Shown piece by piece: positions 41,035 to 53,430 of a DNA stretch of 64,000 bases. The DNA comes from Sulfitobacter sp043557345 (GTDB taxonomy: Bacteria > Pseudomonadota > Alphaproteobacteria > Rhodobacterales > Rhodobacteraceae). Positions within the stretch are counted from its first letter, which is position 1; every line of letters starts with the position of its first letter. The stretch spans positions 310,001 through 374,000 of the forward strand of contig NZ_JBIFFV010000001.1 in NCBI RefSeq assembly GCF_043557345.1. The letters run 5' to 3'. The notes beneath the pieces were generated by a model that was not told where the DNA came from, ran no database searches, and was given only the letters and a program-made list of their open reading frames with translations. A program made the translations under genes and the position numbers.

Positions 41035-42258
41035 TCAGCTTTCAGGTAGGGTCAGACAGGCGGCGAGTTCCACATGGGACGACCAGCGGAATTGGTCCAC
41101 CACCTGCACCCACTCCAACCGATAGCCCGCCGCGACCATGTTCTGCACATCGCGGGCAAAGCTCACCGGATTGCAGGAGACATAGGCCACGCGCGGCACC
41201 GCGGCGCGGATGATCTCGGCCACCTGCGCCTCCGCCCCCGCGCGCGGCGGGTCGAGCACAACGGCGTCGATCTTGGCCAGTTCATCCGGCAAAAGCGGGC
41301 GGCGAAACAGGTCGCGCGCCTCGGCGGTGAGGGGTTTTGCCCCCTTGGCCCGACGCCAGCCCCCTTCCAGCGCGGCGATCATCTCGGCATCGCCCTCCAC
41401 CGCATGCACCCGCGCCTGCTGCGCCAGGGGCAAGGCAAAGGTGCCACAACCTGCGAAAAGATCGGCCACGACCTCGGCCTCGCCCAGGGCATCCTTGACC
41501 GCATCGAGCAAGGCCGCTTCGCCATGGCGGGTCGCCTGCAAGAAAGCGCCCGGCGGCGGCGTGACCGGCGCCCCGCCAAAGCGCTGCGCCGGTGGCGCGC
41601 GCATCGCGATCACCTCGCCATCCCATGTCAAACGGGCCAGCGCCAGCGCCTCACATGCCTGTGCCAATTGCTGCCGCAGCGGCCCGTCCAGCGGTTTGCC
41701 GTTGGCGACAGAGACGTCGAGCCCCTCTTCCGACAGGGTCACGGTGACGGCCAATTCGGCCTTTCGGCTGGTGCCGATCAGCGCGAGTTCCTCGGCCACC
41801 TTCAGCCCCGGGAGCAAGGCAGGATCGACCAACTGACAGCCCGGCACCTCGATCAATACGTCAGAGGCGCGGCCATGAAAGCCCGCCATGGCACCCTTTT
41901 TCGTCCGCCGTGCGGCAAATGTCGCCCGACGGCGCGATTGCGCGGGGGAGGTTTGGATGGGGCGAAATTCTGTCTCTAACCCATGAGCCGAAAGCGCATT
42001 GCGCACCACATCGACCTTCCACGCCGCCACGAAATCATCCGCGGCATGTTGCAGCTGGCAGCCGCCGCAGGATTTGAAATGGCGACAGGGCGGCGCGACC
42101 CGCTGGTCGGAGGGGGTGACGATCCGCACATCGCGAAGCTGCTGCCCATCGACAACGCCGGTGACGGTTTCCCCCGGCAGGGTCATCGGGGCAAAGATCG
42201 GACCTTCGGCGATGCCATCGCCGTGGTGGCCGAGACGCAAGATTTCATGTTCTGTCAT
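41035..42258 (-). CDS. TrmA/RlmD-family RNA (uracil-5-)-methyltransferase
   Basis: 407 residues from MTEHEILRLGHHGDG at 42258. A short TRAM-like start leads to C58, C64 and C67 (CRHFKSCGGCQLQHA), three ligands of the [4Fe-4S] cluster. The methyltransferase domain has VVADLFAGCGTFALPLAQ, VLDPPRAGAE and YVSCNPVSFARDV with the nucleophilic cysteine. It would methylate a uracil in 23S rRNA (RlmD/RlmC type), or less likely tRNA. Downstream of the ABC transporter genes by 37 bases. Confidence 0.88.
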   Translation of the reverse strand: MTEHEILRLGHHGDGIAEGPIFAPMTLPGETVTGVVDGQQLRDVRIVTPSDQRVAPPCRHFKSCGGCQLQHAADDFVAAWKVDVVRNALSAHGLETEFRPIQTSPAQSRRRATFAARRTKKGAMAGFHGRASDVLIEVPGCQLVDPALLPGLKVAEELALIGTSRKAELAVTVTLSEEGLDVSVANGKPLDGPLRQQLAQACEALALARLTWDGEVIAMRAPPAQRFGGAPVTPPPGAFLQATRHGEAALLDAVKDALGEAEVVADLFAGCGTFALPLAQQARVHAVEGDAEMIAALEGGWRRAKGAKPLTAEARDLFRRPLLPDELAKIDAVVLDPPRAGAEAQVAEIIRAAVPRVAYVSCNPVSFARDVQNMVAAGYRLEWVQVVDQFRWSSHVELAACLTLPES

Positions 42259-42295
42259 AGCCTGCCCATAGCGCGGCAAAGGCGACTGGGAAAGC

Positions 42296-44124
<1,829 letters not shown>

Positions 44125-44128
<4 letters not shown>

Positions 44129-45963
44129 GTCTTGTCATCCAATGCGAGAAAACCGCCCGACTGACGGTGCCAGAAAGCTGCATATAGGCCAGCTTTCTGC
44201 AAAAGCGCGTCATGGCTGCCTTCTTCGACGATACGGCCTTGATCCAGAACCAGAATTCGGTCCATTTCGGCAATCGTCGACAGCCTGTGCGCGATGGCGA
44301 TGACCGTCTTGCCCGCCATCATGCCATAGAGCGTTTCTTGAATGACGGCCTCCACCTCACTGTCGAGCGCGCTTGTCGCCTCGTCCAGCAACAAGATCGG
44401 CGCGTCCTTGAGGATCACCCGTGCCAGCGTGATCCGCTGCCGCTGCCCGCCGGACAGCTTCACGCCCCGCTCGCCCACCCGCGCGTCATAGCCCGCGCGC
44501 CCCTCTGGGTCGGTCAGATCGAGGATGAACTCATGTGCCTGCGCCTGTTTCGCCGCCGCAATCATCTCGGCCTCGGTTGCGTCGGGGCGGCCATAGAGGA
44601 TATTCTCCCGCACCGAGCGATGCAGCAGCGAGGAATCCTGCTGCACCACGCCGATATGGCGTCGCAGACTGTCTTGCCGGACCTGCGCGATGTCCTGCCC
44701 GTCGATCCGGATTTCACCCGTTTCGGCGTCGTAGAACCGCAGTATCAGCTTCACGAGGGTCGATTTCCCCGCGCCCGAGCGGCCCACAAGGCCGATCCTC
44801 TCGCCCGGCTGCACGGTGATATTGATGCCCTGAACCCCGCCACTGTCGCGCCCGTAGTGATGGCTGAGCCCGGCCATTTCGATCCGCCCTTCGGTCAGCT
44901 TCAGCGGCGGCGCGTCGCGGCGGTCAGTGAGCGCGAGGGGCTGGGCAATGGTCTCCATCCCTTCGGCGACGACACCCAATTCGCGGAAAAAGCTCGACAG
45001 CGCCCACATGATCCAACCGGTCATGGAGTTCAGCCGCAAAGCCAGTGCGGCGGCAGCGGCGACGACACCAACACTTGCCTCGGCCCCCATCCACAGCACC
45101 AAGGCCCAGCCGACCACGCCCACGATCAACATGCCGTTGAGGAGGGTCAGAACCACATCCATGATGGTGAAAATACGCATCTCACCTTGAAACGTGCGCC
45201 GTGCCTCTTCAATCGCCTCGCCCGCGAAATCCACCTCTAGATCATGATGCGCGAACATCTTGACCGAATGGATATTGGTATAGGCATCCACCACGCGCCC
45301 CGTCACCTGCGAGCGCGCGTCCGACGCCGCTTTAGAGGCGGGACCAACCCGTTTGATCGTCCAAGCCACCAAGCCGCCATAGAGAATGAACCACCCCAAA
45401 AGCGGCACTAACAAACGGATATCCGAGGTGGAGAGCAGGATCGCCGCGCCGATCATATAGGCCAACGAGTAAGAAATCGCATCGAAGACCTGAAAGACCA
45501 CCTCCCCCGCTGCCGGTGGCGTTTGCATGATCCGGTTGGCAATACGCCCGGCGAAGTCGTTCTCGAACCAGCCCACGGATTGCCGCAAGACATGACGATG
45601 CGCCCGCCAACGGATCAACGTCCCGAAGTTCGGCAAGATGGCATTGTTCAGTAGCATCACATCGACCGCCTGCACCATGGGCCGCAGCAACAACACGGCC
45701 AACGCTACGAGGATCAGCTCGGTCCCACGGTCCGCCCACATCTGCGCGGGATCGCTGCCCAGCAGATCGACGATGCGGCCCATGTAGTAGATCAGACCAA
45801 CCTCGATCGCGGCGACGAGGATCGCCATCACGCTGGCGAGGGCGAACACCTTTTTGAACGGCTGCGCATAGTCCCGCAGAAAGGGCCAGAGCCCCTGGGG
45901 CGGGACGTCTTTTTCGCGATAGGTGACATAGGGATCGACGAGATTTTCGAAAAAGCGAAACAT
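44125..45963 (-). CDS. ABC half-transporter, MsbA-like (first of a pair)
   Basis: 612 residues from the ATG at 45963 (MFRFFENLVDPYVTYREKDVP), which has AAGG upstream. Six helices, then Walker A GRSGAGKSTLVKLIL, signature LSGGQRQRITLARVIL and Walker B ILLLDEATSALDSEVEAVIQ. Both this and its partner keep a full set of nucleotide-site residues, so both ATP sites may be active. The start MFRFFENLVDPY is familiar from paired exporters in this order. The ~105 bases ahead of it hold an odd reading-frame continuation from cca. Confidence 0.9.
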
Positions 45964-46044
45964 GGGGAGACCTTGAAAAATAGATGTCAAAATGTTCGGC
46001 GCTGCCCAATAGCAAAGCCGCAAAGGGGCAACGGTTATGCCAGC

Positions 46045-46128
46045 TTAGCTGAACCAGATCCCGCGGTACATTTCGCCCATCTCCCTCGTAATGCGCTTTG
46101 GATAGACGAATTTCCCCGCAATGTCGAC
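46045..46128 (-). other. 27-codon open frame directly after the cca stop, same frame
   Basis: After the TAG of cca (46129-46131) the same frame stays open for 27 codons (GTC at 46128 to TAA at 46045), reading KFVYPKRITREMGEMYRGIW near its end. Third-position GC looks coding-like. It contains an ATG that could start an 11-residue peptide, with GAGGGAG just ahead. It may be readthrough tail, a leader peptide of the ABC operon, or chance. Confidence 0.25.
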
Positions 46129-47289
46129 CTAGCTGCGGCGTGCCAATAGGTCCGCTCTGCTCAGCGTAAAACCTGAGTTGACCCAAAGCTGTTCGAGCCG
46201 GGCAAGCTCTTGGCCCAAAGCCGGGCCTTTGAACGCCGGCATCAGGTCTTTGGCCATTACCGGGAAACGGGCCGCAGCGGCGGCTTTTATTGTCTCTAAC
46301 ACGGCGGTCTCGGGCATGTCCTCCGCCATACAGCCCCGCAGCAAAGCCGCCCCGATGGCCACCTCCGCCCCGTGGCGATAGGCAAGCTCAGGCAGTGGTG
46401 GCCCTGCAAATCCCTGCTCTTGCAGCAGGATGAGATGTTTGGCCTCTGCTTTGCTGAGCCTCAGACGGTCGGTTAAACCCTCCCCGCCCAGCGCCGCCAG
46501 ACGCACCAGCCAATCGGGATCAAGGCCAAGACCCTGTTCGAAATGGACAAGCATGGAAATCCAACGGTCATTACTCCCCGGCAAAAGCACGGGCAAAGCA
46601 CCGGTTTGCCGCATCAGAGCCAGTGCGGGGGCAGGATCAGGCGCGCGCAGAAGTTTCTTGAACTCCTGCCCCACACGTTCTGCCGATAGCGTCTCTAGCC
46701 CATCCAAATTCGACGCGATGGCATTCAGCGCCTCCGGCTCTGGCCCCACTTCAGGGTCGCCATACCACGCCATGAAGCGGAAATAGCGCAGAGTGCGCAG
46801 GTAATCTTCGCGGATACGCTGACCTGCGTCCTCGATGAAACGCAACCGGCGCGCGCGCAGGTCGGGTAGCCCGCCCAAAGGGTCGATCACACAGCCCTCC
46901 GGCGTGGCATAGAGCGCGTTCATCGTGAAATCGCGGCGGCGGGCATCATCGGCAATATCGGAGGAAAAGGCGACGACAGCCCGGCGGCCATCGGTCTCTA
47001 CATCGCGGCGAAAAGTGGTGATCTCAAAGGGTTTGCCGCCCGAGACCAGCGTCACCGTGCCATGGTCTATCCCTGTCGGCACGGCCTTCACCCCGGCAGC
47101 CTCGGCCAGCGCCATTACCGTTTCAGGCGTCGCCTCGGTAGAGAGGTCAACGTCGCTATCCGGCAAGCCAAGCAGCGCATCGCGCACACAGCCGCCGACG
47201 AAATAGATAGGATACCCCCCATCCTGCAGCACGCGGCAAACCCGCTGTGCGTCTTCGTCATATAGCCAGCGCGTGCCGGTGGGAATCAT
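46129..47289 (-). CDS. cca: CCA tRNA nucleotidyltransferase / poly(A) polymerase-type
   Basis: 386 residues from MIPTGTRWLYDEDAQR at 47289, whose ATG overlaps the Nudix stop (ATGA); longer starts run into that gene. YFVGGCVRDALLGLPDSDVDLS is the nucleotidyltransferase signature with both metal-binding aspartates. RRRDFTMNALYATPEG is motif C-type, and RIREDYLRTLRYFRFMAWYGD the nucleotide-selecting helix. It adds or repairs the CCA end of tRNAs. The C-terminal body is helical, without an HD domain. Confidence 0.93.
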   Translation of the reverse strand: MIPTGTRWLYDEDAQRVCRVLQDGGYPIYFVGGCVRDALLGLPDSDVDLSTEATPETVMALAEAAGVKAVPTGIDHGTVTLVSGGKPFEITTFRRDVETDGRRAVVAFSSDIADDARRRDFTMNALYATPEGCVIDPLGGLPDLRARRLRFIEDAGQRIREDYLRTLRYFRFMAWYGDPEVGPEPEALNAIASNLDGLETLSAERVGQEFKKLLRAPDPAPALALMRQTGALPVLLPGSNDRWISMLVHFEQGLGLDPDWLVRLAALGGEGLTDRLRLSKAEAKHLILLQEQGFAGPPLPELAYRHGAEVAIGAALLRGCMAEDMPETAVLETIKAAAAARFPVMAKDLMPAFKGPALGQELARLEQLWVNSGFTLSRADLLARRS

Positions 47290-47882
47290 TTGTTCATGCG
47301 TGTCGCCCATGCCCGCAACATACGCGCGGTCGCACCCCAGATGTAATAGGGGCCGTAGGGAACGGCGTAATAATACCGTCGCTGGCCGCGCCAACGCCGG
47401 GAATGCACAAGGTAGTTGCTGGGGTCGAGCACATGGTCGAGCGGCACGCGAAACACCTCTTCGACCTCACCGGGCTCAGGCTCCACGGTAAAATCGCGCG
47501 TCACATAGCCGATCACGGGCGTCACGCTGAAGCCGGTGACCGTCTCATGAGCCGGGAGCACGCCCAAGACATCGACGATATCGGACGGCAGGCCAATCTC
47601 TTCGCGGGCTTCGCGCAGGGCGGCGGCGATGACATCCGCATCCCCGCCGTCTTGCTTGCCTCCGGGAAAGGCGATCTGACCGGGGTGATGCTTCAGCGCC
47701 GAAGAGCGTTTGGTCAGGATCAGTTCAAGCCGCGCACCGGTATCCACCACCGGGGCGAGCACACCCGCAGGGCGCAGGGCGCGCCCCTCGGGGAGGGTGA
47801 CCTCTGGGTTCAGATCGAAATCAGAGGATTCCACCCCGGTCTGGGCAAGCGCCTCGCGAAAGGACTGGAACCGGTCGCTCAC
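47286..47882 (-). CDS. Nudix hydrolase, coenzyme A pyrophosphatase-like
   Basis: 198 residues from a GTG at 47882, one base after the hslO stop and preceded by AAGG. The UPF0035 lead-in LTKRSSALKHHPGQIAFPGG precedes the Nudix box GGKQDGGDADVIAAALREAR continuing to EEIGL. That combination marks CoA pyrophosphatases (YeaB/NudL type), which trim CoA to phosphopantetheine and 3',5'-ADP. It sits tightly between hslO and cca, both coupled. Confidence 0.88.
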   Translation of the reverse strand: MSDRFQSFREALAQTGVESSDFDLNPEVTLPEGRALRPAGVLAPVVDTGARLELILTKRSSALKHHPGQIAFPGGKQDGGDADVIAAALREAREEIGLPSDIVDVLGVLPAHETVTGFSVTPVIGYVTRDFTVEPEPGEVEEVFRVPLDHVLDPSNYLVHSRRWRGQRRYYYAVPYGPYYIWGATARMLRAWATRMNK

Positions 47883-47883
47883 A

Positions 47884-48858
47884 TTAGGCCTTGGCGTCGA
47901 AACCGACCGTGGCCGGATCAAGGTCGTAATGCGCGCCGCAGAACTGGCAATCGGCGGTGACCCGCCCTTCGTCCGTAGTCATCTTTTCGATATCTCGGGC
48001 CGAGTAGATCGACAGGCTTTGCCGCACGCGGTCTTCGGAACAGGTGCAGCCGAAACGCACCGGCTGGGGGTCATAGACCCGCGGTTGTTCCTCGTGAAAC
48101 AATCGTAGCAGCAGATCGGTCGGCGGAACGCTGGGGCCGATCAGCTCCAAATCCTCAACGGTGCCGAGCAGGATGTTCACACGGTTCCAATCCTCGGCCT
48201 CATCGCCCTCGACCAAATCATCGGCCTTGAGGATGTCACCGCTCCCCTCACCCGACGCCGCCAAGGGCGAGGCTTTGGGCATATGCTGCAACATGATGCC
48301 ACCGGCGCGCCAATGCTCCGGCTCATCCGGGCCGGACGATTTACCAAAGCTCAGGGAAAAGCGGGTCGGCAACTGTTCGGATTGGGCGAAATAGGCTTCG
48401 GCACAGGCGGCCAGAGACCCACCCGCCAGCGGCGTGATGCCCTGATAGGGGGTCATGCCTTGGCCTTGGTCGATCATGATCGCAAAATAGCCTTCGCCAA
48501 CCTGGTCGAACGGGGCGTCATCGGTCAGCCGATCCGCGTCATAGCTGGCATAGGCACGGATGCGTGCCGGTTCGCCTTCCTTATCGGGGCCGTAGTAATC
48601 GGTCGCGATCATCCGAACGGCACCTTTGGACTGCACCTGCAGCGACAGTTTCCAACGCAGCTTGATCGTCTGGCCGATCAATGCGGTCAGCAACGCCATC
48701 TCGGCCACCAGCGCTTCGACCTGCGGCGGGTAGTCGTGCTGTTTCAGAATGCCTTCCAACACGCCATCAAGCCGCGCCACGCGGCCGCGCATGTCGACAT
48801 CATCAAGCTGAAAGGGCAGAACGGTATCGTCCCACGCGATTTTAGTTCCTTGGGTCAT
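47884..48858 (-). CDS. hslO: Redox-regulated chaperone Hsp33
   Basis: 324 residues. The C-terminal zinc/redox switch shows as FGCTCSEDRVRQSL (CxC) and CQFCGAHYDLDP (CxxC). Under oxidative stress these cysteines form disulfides and turn the protein into a holdase. The N-terminal body (FQLDDVDMRGRVARLDGVL, VKLRWKLSLQVQSKGAVR-type stretch) is typical. AAGGAAA precedes the ATG at 48858. First gene of hslO-nudix-cca. Confidence 0.94.
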   Translation of the reverse strand: MTQGTKIAWDDTVLPFQLDDVDMRGRVARLDGVLEGILKQHDYPPQVEALVAEMALLTALIGQTIKLRWKLSLQVQSKGAVRMIATDYYGPDKEGEPARIRAYASYDADRLTDDAPFDQVGEGYFAIMIDQGQGMTPYQGITPLAGGSLAACAEAYFAQSEQLPTRFSLSFGKSSGPDEPEHWRAGGIMLQHMPKASPLAASGEGSGDILKADDLVEGDEAEDWNRVNILLGTVEDLELIGPSVPPTDLLLRLFHEEQPRVYDPQPVRFGCTCSEDRVRQSLSIYSARDIEKMTTDEGRVTADCQFCGAHYDLDPATVGFDAKA

Positions 48859-48934
48859 CGGGTTTCCTTATCGGGGGCCGCTTGGCATACCGCGTCTATA
48901 TAGGCGCAGCAACCCATGGAAAAAGGGGCAGCAC

Positions 48935-49372
48935 ATGATCCGACGCACAGGTGAGACACCACAGCCCGGCCAAAGCTACACGCCGCGCCCCGGCGTCTAT
49001 GCCATTCTGCCGCTGCAACGCCGCTTTCTGATGACGCTGGAAATGGCGGAGGAAGCCGAGGTGCAACTCCCCGGCGGCGGTATCGAAGCGGGGGAATCCC
49101 CGCTGCAAGCGCTGCACCGCGAGGTGCTGGAGGAAACCGGCTGGCGCATCGCCCGCCCGCGCCGGTTGGGCGCTTTCCGCCGCTTTACCTATATGAAGGA
49201 TTACGACCTCTGGGCGCAGAAGATCTGCCACGTTTATCTCGCCCACCCCGTGCGCCAAATCGCCGCCCCGACAGAGCCGCATCACGCTACGCTGGTGCTA
49301 TCGGCCAGCGAAGCGCTGGCAACCCTCGCCAATGAAGGCGATCGTCTGTTCCTGCAACGCCACCTGCGCTAA
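48935..49372 (+). CDS. Nudix hydrolase
   Basis: 145 residues. The Nudix box is GGGIEAGESPLQALHREVLE continuing to ETGW, intact. The start GQSYTPRPGVYAILPLQRRFLMT is similar to ADP-ribose or diadenosine-type Nudix proteins; the substrate is not decidable. It is divergent from hslO and its last bases overlap the converging phosphatase gene by four bases. Confidence 0.85.
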   Translation: MIRRTGETPQPGQSYTPRPGVYAILPLQRRFLMTLEMAEEAEVQLPGGGIEAGESPLQALHREVLEETGWRIARPRRLGAFRRFTYMKDYDLWAQKICHVYLAHPVRQIAAPTEPHHATLVLSASEALATLANEGDRLFLQRHLR

Positions 49373-50628
49373 CCCTCGCCGTGATACTCAAGCAATATCC
49401 CCGAGACATCATCGGGGAAACCGCGGCTACCAGCGAATTCCGAAAGCTTCCAAACCAGCGCACTCAGCAGCGCCGGGCCGCTGAAGCGGCGCAATTCGCC
49501 CAACATGCGGGCCAACCCTTCTTCGCCCAACATCTCCCCACCCGGATCGGGGCATTCCGTCACCCCATCGGATAGGATCAACAAACGATCGCCGGGCGCC
49601 ATCTGAAGTTTATAGTCTTCGAACCCGACCCCAGAGAGCAGCCCCACCGGAAAGCCCCCGGTGCCCGACTGTTCGACCCGCCCATCCGAGCGCAGCAATG
49701 CCGGGTGCGGATGCCCCGCCTGCGCCACGGTGACCTCTCCGGTCTTGAGGTCGGCAATCGCCAGCATCAGCGTGAAATAATGTTCCGTCTCCATTTCGTG
49801 AAGGACAAGATCGTTCAGTTCCGCGATCACCTCGCCCGGTGGACGCGCCGCGATGCCCCCCCCGGGCAAAAGCGTGAGCGCAAGGTTCTGATCCGGTGTG
49901 GCCGCCGACAGATACCCCGCCAGCCGCGCCGTCATCAGGGCCGAACTGATTCCATGTCCAGACACATCTAAGCCAAACAACCCCACGACCCCCGGTCGTA
50001 CAGGGAAATAGCCCACCAAATCCCCGCCAACATGCCCGGCAGAGCGCAGCATCATCGACAGGTTCCCCCCCTCCATGGCGCGATAACGCTCGCGGAGCAG
50101 CGATTGCTGGAATTTCTTCGCCTCAACCAAATCCTTGTCGATCCGCGCATGCACTTGTCGCAGAACATCCAAAGTCTCGGTAATCAGTTGGTTTTTCTGC
50201 GTCAGCTCACGCTGCATGGCCAGAAAACGCGCGCTCGCCAATATACGCGCGTGTAATTCCGGCAGGCCTGCGGACCGCATCAAAACATCGTCGACCCCCG
50301 CATCAAGGGCGCGGTCCACAACCTCCTCCACCTGTCTGTCGACCAACAGAATGAGATAACTGCCTCGCCCTTGCGGGGCCCCCCGAAAAGCCCGGCAAAA
50401 ATCCAGCCCCGCTATCGCGCCACTGCAAAGCACGATGTCAGGCCACCGCCGCGCAGAAAGGGCCAAAGCGTCGGCTTCCGAGGTGGCCGAAACCACCTCA
50501 TATCCCCATCCCTTCAACGCGGTCGAAAGACAGGCCCGCCGGGCCTCCTCCCCCTCGACCACCAAAACCAAAGACGCCACAGCAGGCGCCGCCACCGCTT
50601 CGGACAGGCTGGGGATATCCAATTTCAT
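49369..50628 (-). CDS. PP2C/SpoIIE-type phosphatase with degenerate receiver domain
   Basis: 419 residues. Residues ~18-135 fold like a response-regulator receiver, but the phosphoacceptor position reads PDIVLCSGAIAG, with Ser in place of Asp, and the acidic pair is VEGEE. After a coiled coil (~140-180, KNQLITETLDVLRQVHARIDKDLVEAKKFQ split over heptads) comes the PP2C/SpoIIE domain: GGDLVGYF, LDVSGHGISSALM, LLILSDGVTECPDPGG and FPDDVSGILLEY. Metal ligands appear intact. It should dephosphorylate a serine on a partner, often an anti-sigma-factor antagonist; none is nearby. Free-standing gene behind ilvA. Confidence 0.88.
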   Translation of the reverse strand: MKLDIPSLSEAVAAPAVASLVLVVEGEEARRACLSTALKGWGYEVVSATSEADALALSARRWPDIVLCSGAIAGLDFCRAFRGAPQGRGSYLILLVDRQVEEVVDRALDAGVDDVLMRSAGLPELHARILASARFLAMQRELTQKNQLITETLDVLRQVHARIDKDLVEAKKFQQSLLRERYRAMEGGNLSMMLRSAGHVGGDLVGYFPVRPGVVGLFGLDVSGHGISSALMTARLAGYLSAATPDQNLALTLLPGGGIAARPPGEVIAELNDLVLHEMETEHYFTLMLAIADLKTGEVTVAQAGHPHPALLRSDGRVEQSGTGGFPVGLLSGVGFEDYKLQMAPGDRLLILSDGVTECPDPGGEMLGEEGLARMLGELRRFSGPALLSALVWKLSEFAGSRGFPDDVSGILLEYHGEG

Positions 50629-50706
50629 GCGACACGATCCTAACAGACCTTGCCGAGTTAAACCGCCGAGCCTTACCAGAAGGTGAATCCCCCTGGCCTT
50701 CCGTCT

Positions 50707-51939
50707 CTACAGAACGAACTGCGCCAAGGTCTCGTCGTTGGTGATATCCGTATAGGTAAAGCCGGATTGCCCCAACTGCTCGAGAAACGGTTTGAAATTC
50801 TCCGGCCGCCGCGTCTCGATCCCGATCAGGACCGAGCCAAAGTTCCGCGCCGACTTTTTCAGATACTCGAAGCGGCAGATGTCGTCCTCCGGACCCAGCA
50901 GCATCAGGAATTCCTTCAACGCCCCGGGCCGCTGCGGCAGGCGCAGGATGAAATATTTCTTTACGCCCGAATAGCGCTGCGCCCGCTCCTTGACCTCGGG
51001 CAAACGCTCGAAATCGAAATTACCACCCGAGGCCACGCAAACCACCGTCTTGCCCACAATCTGATCGGCCACCTCGCCCAGCGCATCAATCGACAATGCG
51101 CCTGCCGGTTCCAACACGATGCCTTCGACATTCAGCATCTCATTGATCGTCACGCAGATCCGGTCCTCGGGCAGATGCACCACATCCGCCAGGTTCACCC
51201 CGCGCAAACGCTCAAAGGTCCGCGCGCCGATCTTGGCCACCGCAGCCCCATCGACAAAGTTGTCGATCGGAGAGACATCGACCGGCGCACCGGCCTCCAA
51301 CGCCCGCGCAAGGCTCGGCGCACCGGCAGGTTCGACGAATGTATAGTCGCAGGCATCACCGAAATAACTGACCACCCCCGAAGACAGCCCGCCACCGCCC
51401 ACGGGCAGGATCACCCGATCCGGCACCCGGCCCAACTGCGCGGCAATCTCCACCGCGACCGACGCCTGCCCTTCGATCACATCGTCGTCGTCGAAAGGCG
51501 ACAGAAAATGTGCGCCCTCCTCCCGACAGAAACCCTGCGCCGCGGCCAGCGTGGCGTCGAAATAATCCCCCACCAGCCGGATCTCGACATTCTCACCGCC
51601 GAACATGCGGGTCTTCTGCACCTTCTGTTGCGGCGTCGTCACCGGCATGAAAATCACCCCGCGCACCCCGAAATGGCTACAGGCAAAAGCCACCCCCTGC
51701 GCATGGTTGCCGGCAGAGGCACAGACGAAAACCCCTTGCCCCGGGATCACCTTGCGCATCGCGTTGAAAGCGCCGCGCAGCTTGTAAGAGCGCACCGGGC
51801 TCAGATCCTCGCGTTTCAGCCAGATATCCGCGCCAAAACGCTCCGACAGATGCTCATTGCGCAAAAGCGGTGTCGCTGGGAACAAGGCCCGCAGCGCCTC
51901 TGCCGCCGCCTGTGCTTTTCGTGCAAATTCATCCGCCAT
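50707..51939 (-). CDS. ilvA: Threonine ammonia-lyase (biosynthetic, short form)
   Basis: 410 residues from the ATG at 51939, with AAGGAG upstream; longer in-frame starts are not protein-like. K53 in PVRSYKLRGAFNAM is the PLP-binding lysine, and LPVGGGGLSSGV the phosphate-binding glycine loop. The C-terminal ~85 residues (KYFILRLPQRPGALKEFLML onward) form one ACT-like regulatory domain, as in the Bacillus-type enzyme. It makes 2-oxobutanoate for isoleucine. Confidence 0.94.
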   Translation of the reverse strand: MADEFARKAQAAAEALRALFPATPLLRNEHLSERFGADIWLKREDLSPVRSYKLRGAFNAMRKVIPGQGVFVCASAGNHAQGVAFACSHFGVRGVIFMPVTTPQQKVQKTRMFGGENVEIRLVGDYFDATLAAAQGFCREEGAHFLSPFDDDDVIEGQASVAVEIAAQLGRVPDRVILPVGGGGLSSGVVSYFGDACDYTFVEPAGAPSLARALEAGAPVDVSPIDNFVDGAAVAKIGARTFERLRGVNLADVVHLPEDRICVTINEMLNVEGIVLEPAGALSIDALGEVADQIVGKTVVCVASGGNFDFERLPEVKERAQRYSGVKKYFILRLPQRPGALKEFLMLLGPEDDICRFEYLKKSARNFGSVLIGIETRRPENFKPFLEQLGQSGFTYTDITNDETLAQFVL

Positions 51940-52063
51940 CTGTGCTCTCCTTGCTGCCATCCGTCGATAGGCGCGCAGCCAGCATAGGTCAACGCGGGCT
52001 TCAATCTTGCCCGCGCCCGCGAAAACCGCTACCTCGCAGGGCGAACTTGAAAGGAAACCCGTC

Positions 52064-53290
<1,227 letters not shown>

Positions 53291-53317
53291 AGCACGGGAC
53301 ACCCCCCTCCTTCATCC

Positions 53318-53357
53318 TTTCTTAAATACCGCGGGGGTCCGGGGGCAGCGCCCCCGG
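53318..53357. repeat. Rhodobacteraceae-type dispersed repeat with GC hairpin
   Basis: The motif CTTAAATACC-GCGGGGGTCC leads into an 8-bp stem (53339-53346 with 53350-53357, loop AGC). I recall such units between genes in many roseobacters. Only this one copy was noticed here. Its role, as REP-like element or terminator, is unknown. Confidence 0.45.
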
Positions 53358-53381
53358 CGGCCAGCCCCGGATAGAAACGCA

Positions 53382-53413
53382 AAAGGCCCGGACGCTCCCG
53401 CCCGGGCCTTTCT
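53382..53413. terminator. Terminator between argG and the DUF7282-like gene
   Basis: AAAGGCCCGG (53382-53391) and CCGGGCCTTT (53402-53411), loop of ten, with A and T runs on either side. It can stop both argG and the converging minus-strand gene. Confidence 0.75.
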
Positions 53414-53430
53414 CTTTATCGCCTATGGGA

